Positions 1 through 6,978 of a DNA stretch of 19,591 nt are shown here, piece by piece; the stretch's first letter is position 1; each line of letters starts with the position of its first letter. This stretch comes from Sulfurimonas sp. UBA6014 (lineage in GTDB: Bacteria; Campylobacterota; Campylobacteria; Campylobacterales; Sulfurimonadaceae), in NCBI GenBank assembly GCA_002428085.1, contig DJAA01000048.1, forward strand, positions 1 through 19,591, given 5' to 3'. The translations under genes were made by a program, and so were the position numbers. The notes below the pieces were generated by a model. That model ran no database searches. It was not told the DNA's origin and was given only the letters and a program-made list of their open reading frames with translations.

Positions 1-521
1 TGACTAAGCATCTCAGGTTTATCAGAACCCATATAAAGTACTTGTATCTTAGGTCGGATATCTGCAGGTATAAACTTCTCCAACTGCTCTTTCACCTGAT
101 AAGTCACAGGGAGCATCAGGTCGATATTTTTATACATCATTCTATGATAAAAATCATTTTTGAACCGTGTCATCGTCATATTTCGCGTTTGCACAATCTT
201 TGGTTTTGTTTTAGAAAACATTTTTGCCAAAACCACAAAAGGGATATCTTTTGTCCAGTGCATGTGGATTATTTCCACATGCCGAACATCTATAAGATTT
301 GCAAGTTTTTTAGCCGCTCCAAACATAAAAAGATTACTCTTTTTTTTGATTGTCACATAGTTGTTCTCTTTATCATAATACTGTTCAAGTTTTGAGCCTT
401 CATTGATAACACTTATGACATCAAAATCCTCTTTTAAAGCCTTTGCGCAGCGCATCATGTAGAGTTCAAGTCCGCCTAAATCGGGTGACATACAGAGTTC
501 TAAAACTGTTTTTTTAGCCAT
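1..521 (-). CDS. Glycosyltransferase family 4, N-terminal part (cut by left edge)
   Basis: This open frame begins with ATG at 521 on the minus strand and stays open for 173 codons to the window edge, so only the N-terminal half is visible. It starts MAKKTVLELCMSPDLGGLEL; the GGLE turn after the first strand is the nucleotide-sugar/acceptor loop typical of GT4 (GT-B fold) enzymes. Later segments (VEIIHMHWTKDI, KIVQTRNMTM, and a DLMLPVTYQVKEQL helix) fit the N-terminal Rossmann domain of LPS-core GT4 enzymes. The start overlaps the stop of the upstream GT2 gene by 8 bases, which indicates translational coupling. Donor and acceptor sugars cannot be told. The C-terminal donor-binding domain with its E-x7-E motif lies outside the window. 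Confidence 0.85.
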   Translation of the reverse strand, partial: MAKKTVLELCMSPDLGGLELYMMRCAKALKEDFDVISVINEGSKLEQYYDKENNYVTIKKKSNLFMFGAAKKLANLIDVRHVEIIHMHWTKDIPFVVLAKMFSKTKPKIVQTRNMTMTRFKNDFYHRMMYKNIDLMLPVTYQVKEQLEKFIPADIRPKIQVLYMGSDKPEMLS

Positions 522-1263
522 TTTCTTGCATCTCCAACATTAAAGCATATTTCATATACGAACTAAAAGCAGAAATGACCGCCACATTCCAGCCGTTTAC
601 GCCATGAAATGCTCCACCTTTTAAAATCAATGCCTTAAACAATGCACCGACTCCGTGCAAAAACGGGTCAAAACTCGAAGCTTTTTTTCCCTCTTCATGG
701 GCAATTTTCGCACCTCTTGTTATGAACTTATGGCTTGTTTTTATCATTTCTCCATAATCCGCATAAGAGTAATGCAACAAGTCGGCATCGAGTGCTTTCA
801 CATTTTGCGTATCGACTCTCGCATGTCCGCCTGCTGTTGTAAATCCACACTTACTTTTATTGTAAAGTCTTGTCACTCGGTCAGGATACCAAAGTTTTAT
901 GAAAGCCTTCCCTATGTAAGTTTTTCTAGCAAACGAAAAAGCCTCATAAGGAGTATGCTCCAAATCAAGCTTTTTGATAGCTTCTATGGCATTCGCGTCA
1001 AGTCTCTCATCCGCATCAATACTGAGTATCCACTCATTTTTGGCAAACGGCACACCAAACGCTTTTTGCATCCCATCGCCAAGATAAGCCTGTTTCATGA
1101 CTTTTGCACCCAAAGCCTCGGCAATTTCGCAGGTTTTATCCATACTCAAAGAGTCAATGACAAGGACCTCATCACAAACTTCCATAGCCGATTTTATGAC
1201 CGCTTCAATATGATTTTCTTCATTTAAAGTTATAATATTTGCTGTTATTTTCATGGTTATCAT
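514..1263 (-). CDS. WaaE/KdtX-like family 2 glycosyltransferase
   Basis: This 249-residue GT-A enzyme probably adds a hexose to the inner LPS/LOS core at the cytoplasmic face. Residues 11-16 are ITLNEE, D37-S38 follow the second strand, and DADE at 83-86 is the metal/nucleotide-binding motif. WYPDRV at 125-130, RLYNK at 132-136 and LLHYSY at 162-167 are hallmarks of the WaaE/KdtX (beta-1,4-glucosyltransferase) subgroup. Where that subgroup usually has a VHE motif, this protein has GHA at 147-149. The start could be ATG 1263 or ATG 1254; the second gives MKITANIITLNEE, which fits family N-termini better, while a GAGAG stretch sits 9 bases before the first. It heads a unit with the downstream GT4 gene and is divergent from the PIG-L gene. 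Confidence 0.85.
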   Translation of the reverse strand: MITMKITANIITLNEENHIEAVIKSAMEVCDEVLVIDSLSMDKTCEIAEALGAKVMKQAYLGDGMQKAFGVPFAKNEWILSIDADERLDANAIEAIKKLDLEHTPYEAFSFARKTYIGKAFIKLWYPDRVTRLYNKSKCGFTTAGGHARVDTQNVKALDADLLHYSYADYGEMIKTSHKFITRGAKIAHEEGKKASSFDPFLHGVGALFKALILKGGAFHGVNGWNVAVISAFSSYMKYALMLEMQENG

Positions 1264-1298
1264 TCTACCATACTCTCTATTTGATGCAATTTTAATAC

Positions 1299-1303
1299 AA
1301 AGG
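1299..1303 (+). promoter_or_regulatory. Shine-Dalgarno site deciding the PIG-L gene start
   Basis: AAAGG lies 6 bases before ATG 1310. It supports 1310 as the start rather than ATG 1253, which has no such site and would lie inside the 5' end of the divergent glycosyltransferase gene. Confidence 0.6.
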
Positions 1304-1309
1304 TTTTTG

Positions 1310-2617
1310 ATGCTCTCTTATTTCTTATTCGCTCTTGTGAGTATTTATATCTTTATGCTCTTTAAAAGAGCAAAAAAGTACAAATATGATGTCTCTAAAG
1401 ATTATATGTACAATCTTGAAAAAAACGTCCTCCTAAAAACAGACCTACATGATAACTCCATCATCCTACCAAAAAACTTCAAAGAGTACGATTCGCTCTT
1501 TTTAGGAATAACACTCTCATTTCATCCTTTGTCTCTTTTTTTCAAACCATGGATCAAAATAGAAAGTACCAATCATTATTTCGAATACGCTGCTCAAGGC
1601 AAAAGATATCTCAATATTTCAAATCTCCAAGATGAAAAACTCTTCCTAATCTCAAAAAACATCCACTTAAAAACAACTGAAATGACTATTTATGGCTACA
1701 AAAACAACATTCACCTATCAGAGAAAATCCTTATTTTAGCACCCCATGCCGACGATGCAGAGATTGCAGCCTTTGGACTCTATAAACAAGCGCAAGATGT
1801 AACCATCGTCACTACAACAGCAGGAGAATCTGGCGTCTGTAATTATTGTGATATGTATGACAACAATCACTTAAAACAATCTCTCAAAAAAGGGGAATTA
1901 AGAGTCTTTGACGCTTTATGTGTCCCGCTTCTTGGAAATGTTGCGATACAAAACTCCTTGACTTTAGGCTACTTTGGTGGAACGCTTCAATGGATGCGTG
2001 GACATAAAAATGAACAGGCTTGCTCTTTTATTAAGGGGATAGATGAGATGAACAATTTTAGAAAAGTCTCTCATGCCCATATAAAATTGCCCCTTAACGT
2101 CAAGCCAATTTATGAAGCATTTCATCATGACTTACAAGAAATTATCACACAACTCAAACCCGATATCATCATAACGCCACATCCTGCCATAGACTCTCAT
2201 CCAGACCACAAACAAACAAGCTTGACACTTTTTGAAGTTTTACAAGAGACACATCATGAGTGCAAACTCCTTCTCTACACAAACCATCTTCAGCTCAGCG
2301 AGAGCTATCCACTGGGCAAAATGTATGCAAGTGTAACTTTGCCGCCAAATAAAAATGCATTTTATTTTGATTCACTCTACTCCTTTGCCCTTGATAAAGA
2401 GTTGCAAATTGATAAATTTTTTGCACTTGAATCGATTCATGATTTGCGAGATTCCCTTCTATTTATATCCATAAAAAAATCACTCAAACATCTCAATAAA
2501 ATGATAAAAAGAGAGCTAACAGGCAAAGATAAGAGTTACTATAAAAGAGCTGTGAGAGCCAACGAACTCTTTTTTGTAGTAGAGAGTAAAAATATAGAAA
2601 AACTACTAGAGATATAG
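1310..2617 (+). CDS. Membrane-anchored PIG-L/LmbE-family deacetylase
   Basis: From ATG 1310 the protein has 435 residues. Residues 2-18 form one hydrophobic segment, probably a membrane anchor or uncleaved signal, followed by a basic stretch. The PIG-L signature is APHADDAEIAAFG at 144-156 (H146, D148, D149, E151) with a distal SHPDH at 296-300. These are the expected zinc-ligand and catalytic positions of N-acetylglucosamine deacetylases; the HADD form resembles the BshB branch rather than the commoner HPDDE. About 120 residues precede the catalytic domain and are not recognised. In this locus the likely role is de-N-acetylation of an amino sugar in the LOS core or its lipid-linked precursor, by inference from neighbours. 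The 3' end overlaps the convergent GT4 gene by 12 bases. Confidence 0.8.
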   Translation: MLSYFLFALVSIYIFMLFKRAKKYKYDVSKDYMYNLEKNVLLKTDLHDNSIILPKNFKEYDSLFLGITLSFHPLSLFFKPWIKIESTNHYFEYAAQGKRYLNISNLQDEKLFLISKNIHLKTTEMTIYGYKNNIHLSEKILILAPHADDAEIAAFGLYKQAQDVTIVTTTAGESGVCNYCDMYDNNHLKQSLKKGELRVFDALCVPLLGNVAIQNSLTLGYFGGTLQWMRGHKNEQACSFIKGIDEMNNFRKVSHAHIKLPLNVKPIYEAFHHDLQEIITQLKPDIIITPHPAIDSHPDHKQTSLTLFEVLQETHHECKLLLYTNHLQLSESYPLGKMYASVTLPPNKNAFYFDSLYSFALDKELQIDKFFALESIHDLRDSLLFISIKKSLKHLNKMIKRELTGKDKSYYKRAVRANELFFVVESKNIEKLLEI

Positions 2618-3751
2618 CTCTTTATATTTTTTGACAATGGAGCTTGGCAAAAAAGGGTGCGTAAATGCCTCAAAATCCAGCTCTTTTTTTTCAGTGAGAG
2701 ATTGCACTATTTTTTTGGCAAACTCCTCTATTTTAAAATCAACCAAATAATTTTCCAACTCCCCAACCATAATATCACGTACTCCACCTTTTGATTTTGT
2801 AGAGAGTATTTTTGTGTGACATGCCAAAGCTTCTACCAAAACCATCCCGAAACCTTCGGCTTTTGATGTTGATGTTAAAAGGCAGGCTTGCTTCATCCAT
2901 GGATAAGGATTTTCTAGCAAGCCTAAAAGTTTGATATGGGGAACCAATTGCAGAGTTTCTATTTTTGATTTGATATTTGGCAAGTCATGACCACCTCCAA
3001 CAAGTACCAAAGGGAGACTAAGGGCAAGATGTTCTCTTGCGTATTGATAAGATTCAAGCAAAAAAGAGATATTTTTGTTTGGGGTAATTCTCCCCACACT
3101 CAGAATATATTGCTCATCGATATCTGGTTTGTACTCATCCGCTTTTTTTTGAATTAATGCCACATCTAAGGGATTATGGACAACTTCCACAGATTTTGCT
3201 TCTACAGAAGAAGCCTTTAAAACTTCTAAAATTCTCTCTTTTACTCCACTAGAGACACCCGCTAAATTTTTCCGACTATAGACACACCGAATATATAAAT
3301 CATCAAGCCATGAGCCGTGTCGTATAAAAACACTCTCCACCATCTGCACAACTCTCTCATCTCTAAAAGGCCAAATAAGCTCAAACGTTCCATGCCCACG
3401 CATGATAATAAGATCAAATTTTCCATACTCTTTTTCTAATTTTGTAAGTTTATATTGAAATATAGGTGCCAAGAGCAATCCGTTGTATAAAAAGAAACTA
3501 TTTCTATAAAGTGCATTGAGCAATTTAGCAAACAAGCCTAAAACAGCCCCAATAAGTGTCAATCTAAGAATTTTATCTAAGTTAAAATGGTGCAAATGAA
3601 CCGAAGTTTTCGGAGTAAAAACCCTCCCTTTTTCTTTGAAATATATCAAATGCGATTCATGTCCCTCGTCGGCAAAAGCTTCAGCCAAATTGACTGCAAC
3701 TCTCTCCATTCCCCCTATTTTTAGGCTTCTTACTACTACTGCAACTCTCAT
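2606..3751 (-). CDS. Glycosyltransferase family 4
   Basis: The 381-residue protein starts at ATG 3751, preceded by an AGAGGGG site three bases upstream; an in-frame ATG at 3769 lacks one. The GT-B fold is clear: N-terminal MRVAVVVRSLKIGGMERV with the GGMER loop at 13-17, VSSGVKERI at 166-174, HNPLD at 192-196, SVGRITPNKN at 218-227 opening the donor domain, and EGFGMVLVEA at 299-308 giving the E-x7-E pair (E299, E307). This is the standard retaining GT4 layout. It probably transfers a hexose or hexosamine to the LOS core in the cytoplasm; the sugar is not predictable. It is divergent from the kinase gene and convergent with the PIG-L gene. Confidence 0.88.
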   Translation of the reverse strand: MRVAVVVRSLKIGGMERVAVNLAEAFADEGHESHLIYFKEKGRVFTPKTSVHLHHFNLDKILRLTLIGAVLGLFAKLLNALYRNSFFLYNGLLLAPIFQYKLTKLEKEYGKFDLIIMRGHGTFELIWPFRDERVVQMVESVFIRHGSWLDDLYIRCVYSRKNLAGVSSGVKERILEVLKASSVEAKSVEVVHNPLDVALIQKKADEYKPDIDEQYILSVGRITPNKNISFLLESYQYAREHLALSLPLVLVGGGHDLPNIKSKIETLQLVPHIKLLGLLENPYPWMKQACLLTSTSKAEGFGMVLVEALACHTKILSTKSKGGVRDIMVGELENYLVDFKIEEFAKKIVQSLTEKKELDFEAFTHPFLPSSIVKKYKELYL

Positions 3752-3772
3752 AATCCCCTCTTTTATCAAAAA

Positions 3773-3781
3773 TGGTATAAT
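3773..3781 (+). promoter_or_regulatory. Extended -10 promoter for the kinase/DUF1919 operon
   Basis: TGGTATAAT matches the TGn-TATAAT extended -10 consensus exactly. Transcription should start near 3788, about 20 bases before the TTG start at 3809, with an AAAGGGG ribosome site at 3796-3802. No convincing -35 box is visible, as is usual in Campylobacterota. The same 57-base gap must also drive the divergent GT4 gene; TATTAT read on the minus strand at 3783-3778 is a candidate. Confidence 0.6.
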
Positions 3782-3808
3782 AACATATCAAATATAAAGG
3801 GGCTAGTT

Positions 3809-4558
3809 TTGTCATACAACCTTCTCTTAAATCCCAAATATAAAAATTTTGAAAATGATTTCCTTCATATCAAAGAAATTTTTAATACTGCGGGTGAGAG
3901 CATCCATAAAGCAAGAAATGAGCTTAAAATCATAGAGCTTCATGGGATAAAATGCGTAGTCAAGTCCTTCAAAGTCCCTCATGCCATAAACAAAATTGCT
4001 TATACTTTTTTTCGTGAGGGCAAGGCAAAGAAATCTTATACAAATGCTGTAAAATTAACAGAACTAGGGGTAAACACTCCCCAACCCATAGGGGTTATAG
4101 AGTTTTTTAGCTCAGGAATTTTAGAAGAGAGCTATTTTATCTCACTCTATGAACCTTATGATTTTACAATTAGAGAAGTATTTCACCATAAAGTAGAAAA
4201 TTTCCAAGAGATTTTACAACAGTTTGCAAAGTTTACCTACGCAATACACCAAAAAGGTGTTTGGCATGTGGACTACTCTCTTGGAAATGTTTTAGTTACC
4301 AAAGAAGAGAACTCTTATAAATTTTCACTCGTCGACATAAACAGAATGGTGTTTAAAACTATTCCTCCCAAGAAGGGGCTAAAAAACTTCAACAAATTCT
4401 GGGCAAAAGATGACAACGACCTTCTTATATTGGCAAAAGAGTATGCAAAATTGGCATCCTTTGATGAAAAAAAAGCTACTGAGATTTTAATAAAAGGGGC
4501 GAAATCTTTAGAAACAAGAGTCAATCTTAAGAGAAAAATCAAAGGACTCACTTCGTGA
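3809..4558 (+). CDS. WaaP/InaA-type LPS core sugar kinase (Kdo or heptose kinase)
   Basis: The 249-residue protein has a small-kinase fold of the Kdo/WaaP/InaA family, which phosphorylates Kdo or heptose in the LPS inner core in the cytoplasm using ATP. K52 in CVVKSF is the ATP-binding lysine. The catalytic loop GVWHVDYSLGNVLV (150-163) supplies H153, D155 and N160, and LVDINRM at 174-180 replaces the DFG metal site with D176. The length matches KdkA/WaaP-like proteins. The start is TTG, six bases after a strong AAAGGGG site. Its stop overlaps the GTG start of the DUF1919 gene by four bases, so the two products are probably co-translated. Which core residue it phosphorylates is not determined; it could also act on a lipid-linked sugar. 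Confidence 0.8.
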   Translation: MSYNLLLNPKYKNFENDFLHIKEIFNTAGESIHKARNELKIIELHGIKCVVKSFKVPHAINKIAYTFFREGKAKKSYTNAVKLTELGVNTPQPIGVIEFFSSGILEESYFISLYEPYDFTIREVFHHKVENFQEILQQFAKFTYAIHQKGVWHVDYSLGNVLVTKEENSYKFSLVDINRMVFKTIPPKKGLKNFNKFWAKDDNDLLILAKEYAKLASFDEKKATEILIKGAKSLETRVNLKRKIKGLTS

Positions 4559-5217
4559 AAACCATGAAAAAAAAACTTAAAGAATTCCGATTAAAACTCA
4601 AACATTTTTACCATCAAACGCTTTTAAAACACCACGATTTTTCTATTATTTCAAATAATTGTTGGGGAACTAGAACCTATCAAAAGTATGGGCTCCCTTA
4701 TGCTTCTCCCTTTCAAAGTCTCTTTATTTTCGCTCCTGATTATATGAGACTTATGCGTGATTTTTCAATCGATAAACTTCAGATTAGTCATTTTATTGAA
4801 CACGAAAATTCAAAATACAAAACGCAACTCATTGCGCAAAATCTTTTTGAGACAAGCTATCCAATAGGGATACTACACAATGACATAGAGCTCCATTTTC
4901 TCCACTATAAAACACCAGAGGATGCACAAGATAAATGGAATCGTAGAGTTAAAAGAATCAACGCGAACAAATTGATTTTCAAGTTTAGTGATGGCAATTT
5001 ATCGACAGAGACGCTCATTCGAGAGTTTGATGCTCTTGAGCACAAAAACAAAATTTGCTTCACGTCAAAACCTTATGCGGGGTGCAAAAATGTCATCTAT
5101 ATGTCAAGATTTAAAAATAATGATGCAGTAGATTTAGAGTGGAAATATGACTCCAAATATTGCAATATACATAAATTTATAAACTCAATTAAAGTCAAGA
5201 GTCACTCAAAGCACTAG
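4555..5217 (+). CDS. DUF1919 family protein (exopolysaccharide/LOS-associated, function unknown)
   Basis: The 220-residue protein matches the DUF1919 pattern as I recall it: FSIISNNCWG (29-38), YASPFQSLF (49-57), YPIGIL (102-107), IELHFLHY (111-118) and KWNRRVKRIN (127-136). Members sit in capsule, exopolysaccharide and LOS clusters and are thought to act on sugars, but no reaction is established that I can name. The first 27 residues are very basic with no signal peptide, suggesting a cytoplasmic, possibly membrane-associated protein. The GTG start forms a four-base GTGA overlap with the kinase stop and has AAAGGA eight bases upstream; ATG 4564 is an alternative. The 3' end overlaps the stop of the convergent GT9 gene by four bases (CTAG). 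Confidence 0.8.
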   Translation: MKTMKKKLKEFRLKLKHFYHQTLLKHHDFSIISNNCWGTRTYQKYGLPYASPFQSLFIFAPDYMRLMRDFSIDKLQISHFIEHENSKYKTQLIAQNLFETSYPIGILHNDIELHFLHYKTPEDAQDKWNRRVKRINANKLIFKFSDGNLSTETLIREFDALEHKNKICFTSKPYAGCKNVIYMSRFKNNDAVDLEWKYDSKYCNIHKFINSIKVKSHSKH

Positions 5218-6170
5218 AGTAGTTTTTTTATAGTTTCAAATAAAGCTTCTCTTTTTTGCAGATCTTGCGGTATCATAAAATGTCTCTGCAACCTCTCATC
5301 CCCAACACTCTTCCAACGAGCAGAACTTGCAAACAAACTATCCGCAAAAAATGTCAAAGTTGGGCAGCCAACCAAAGACGCTAAATGATACGTCCCTGTG
5401 GATGTGCTTACAAAAAGTTTGAAGCGACTGATAAGTTTTGCGAAGTTAACTATCCCTTCTTTTGAAATATAGAAGATGACCTTTTCATTTTTGAGTCTCT
5501 CTTGCATGTTTTCACATAAAGCACTCTCATCAGGCCCGAAGGTGAGGACTACTTGATATTTGTCTGCCTTTAAAACTTCTCGCACCAAAATCTCATACTC
5601 ATCCAAATTCCAATTCGCATCGCTGCTTCCGCCGAAGCCTACATGAAAGGCTATGATTTCTTTTGTGACATCATATTCTTTACAAAATTTTGCATAAACA
5701 TCATGGCTATCACTAAACTCTAAAAGCGGTTTTTTGTACTCTAAATTTATATCAGGAAATAATGTTTTCGTAAGCTCTAAATTGTACTCAAACTCCGCCA
5801 TTTTCACTTGGCTTCTTCTTTGTTTGACTCGGTGTGTATAAAAAATTTGTGCTATTTTTGTCGCAGGGGCTATGCGAATAGGGATGCGTGCCAAAAACTG
5901 CGCAAGGGCAACTCTGGTGTTTGAAAAAAGCGTTATGGAAGCGTCTATTTTTGCAGCACGAAGTTTTTTCACAAAGGGTAAAAAAGAACTTTTCCCATCA
6001 TCGACAATCACCTCATCAATAAATCCACACCCCAATGCCAACTCTTTGTTTAAAGGTGCGACACAAGCGATGATTTTGTTGTACGGATTGTCCTCTTTGA
6101 GAACAGCCATCGTCGGAAGTGCAGTGATAAAATCGCCGAGTTTATCGGTGCGTACAACTAAAATATTCAA
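5214..6170 (-). CDS. Glycosyltransferase family 9 (heptosyltransferase-like)
   Basis: The 318-residue protein has a GT9 N-terminus, NILVVRTDKLGDFITALPT, with D13 at the position of the catalytic base in WaaC/WaaF. AFHVGFGGSSDANW (174-187) opens the C-terminal domain, and STSTGTYHLASLVGCP (255-270) corresponds to the DTGxxHLA nucleotide-sugar motif. At this motif the usual aspartate is serine, so the donor may not be the standard heptose. It lacks the Cys-rich tail of WaaF, so it is more likely a WaaC/WaaQ-like or other core transferase. The start is TTG in a four-base TTGA overlap with the DNA-ligase stop, making it the third gene of the ugd operon. Confidence 0.8.
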   Translation of the reverse strand: MNILVVRTDKLGDFITALPTMAVLKEDNPYNKIIACVAPLNKELALGCGFIDEVIVDDGKSSFLPFVKKLRAAKIDASITLFSNTRVALAQFLARIPIRIAPATKIAQIFYTHRVKQRRSQVKMAEFEYNLELTKTLFPDINLEYKKPLLEFSDSHDVYAKFCKEYDVTKEIIAFHVGFGGSSDANWNLDEYEILVREVLKADKYQVVLTFGPDESALCENMQERLKNEKVIFYISKEGIVNFAKLISRFKLFVSTSTGTYHLASLVGCPTLTFFADSLFASSARWKSVGDERLQRHFMIPQDLQKREALFETIKKLL

Positions 6171-6976
6171 TCTTTTCTCACTCTCAAAAATGAAGCAAAT
6201 TTTGGAACGCCGTTTTTTGTAAACCCGAAGTATTTAAAGGTGACAAACTCCCCTATTTTTGGAGGGTTTATTCTTTGTGCATCGCTAAAGCCACTCCCTA
6301 GAAAAAACTGCACTCCGTCTTCGAGTTCTACTTGCAAACTTCCCATCATGCTGATAAATTTCCCACTGCCAGCTTTATAGCCGATAACTTTTGCTTCCAT
6401 GTCTTGAGACTCTTTGAACTTCAAAATACTCTCACTTCTCCCCTCAAAATAGTCTCTTGAACCATCTTTCACCATGACACCCTCGCCACCTTTAGCTAAA
6501 ATAGTGCGTAAATATTCATGCAACTGCGCTGCATCTTTACATACTTTTTGCTCTATGACTTTGACATGAGAGAGTTTTTTTGTATCAATATAATTTTGAA
6601 CCTTGGCAAGTCGCGAGGCGAAATCCCCTTGTGCATGAGGGGCTTCAAAAATCATATACGAAACTTCACTCCATTTTGGCTGTGCAATTTTATCCATCAC
6701 GATAGATTGAATATTTTCAAAGTCTCCGCGCTTCGTCCAAAGCTCGCCATCAAGTGCAAAGGGCGGAAGATTTTGCGTAAAATACTTTGGAGCATTTATG
6801 GTCTGACCCTGTCTTGAGAGAAGTTTTTTACCATCCCAAAAAGCGCGTACACCATCGAGTTTTTCCGACATCATCCAACCACTTATATTTTGGTCGCTGT
6901 AAATATTTGCTTTTTGCAGGGTAAGCGCATGTAGATTTACAAGGAGTAAAAACAGACCTACAAAAAGCTTTCTCAT
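6167..6976 (-). CDS. Periplasmic ATP-dependent DNA ligase (LigE type)
   Basis: The 269-residue protein is a minimal ATP-dependent DNA ligase: an adenylation domain plus an OB domain, without the extra domains of replicative ligases. A signal peptide at about 1-18 (basic start, leucine-rich core, LHA end) predicts periplasmic export. The nucleotidyltransferase motifs are present: EKLDGVR at 38-44 with K39 as the AMP-accepting lysine, LDGELW at 75-80, MIFEAP at 108-113, GEGVMVKDG at 164-172 and LKFK at 185-188. Residues 192-269 fit the OB fold. LigE enzymes seal nicks and are linked to uptake or extracellular DNA. Two bases separate it from ugd, and it overlaps the GT9 start by four bases, an odd position for a DNA ligase. 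Confidence 0.88.
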   Translation of the reverse strand: MRKLFVGLFLLLVNLHALTLQKANIYSDQNISGWMMSEKLDGVRAFWDGKKLLSRQGQTINAPKYFTQNLPPFALDGELWTKRGDFENIQSIVMDKIAQPKWSEVSYMIFEAPHAQGDFASRLAKVQNYIDTKKLSHVKVIEQKVCKDAAQLHEYLRTILAKGGEGVMVKDGSRDYFEGRSESILKFKESQDMEAKVIGYKAGSGKFISMMGSLQVELEDGVQFFLGSGFSDAQRINPPKIGEFVTFKYFGFTKNGVPKFASFLRVRKD

Positions 6977-6978
6977 GC

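Noticed and set aside
42..395. Plus-strand frame of 117 codons at the left end
   Set aside because: The opposite strand carries a continuous GT4 frame with a GGLE motif and a coupled start, which explains this region better.
655..1227. Long plus-strand frame of 190 codons opposite the GT2 gene
   Set aside because: It is the antisense shadow of a gene with clear GT2 motifs and has no recognisable domain or ribosome site.
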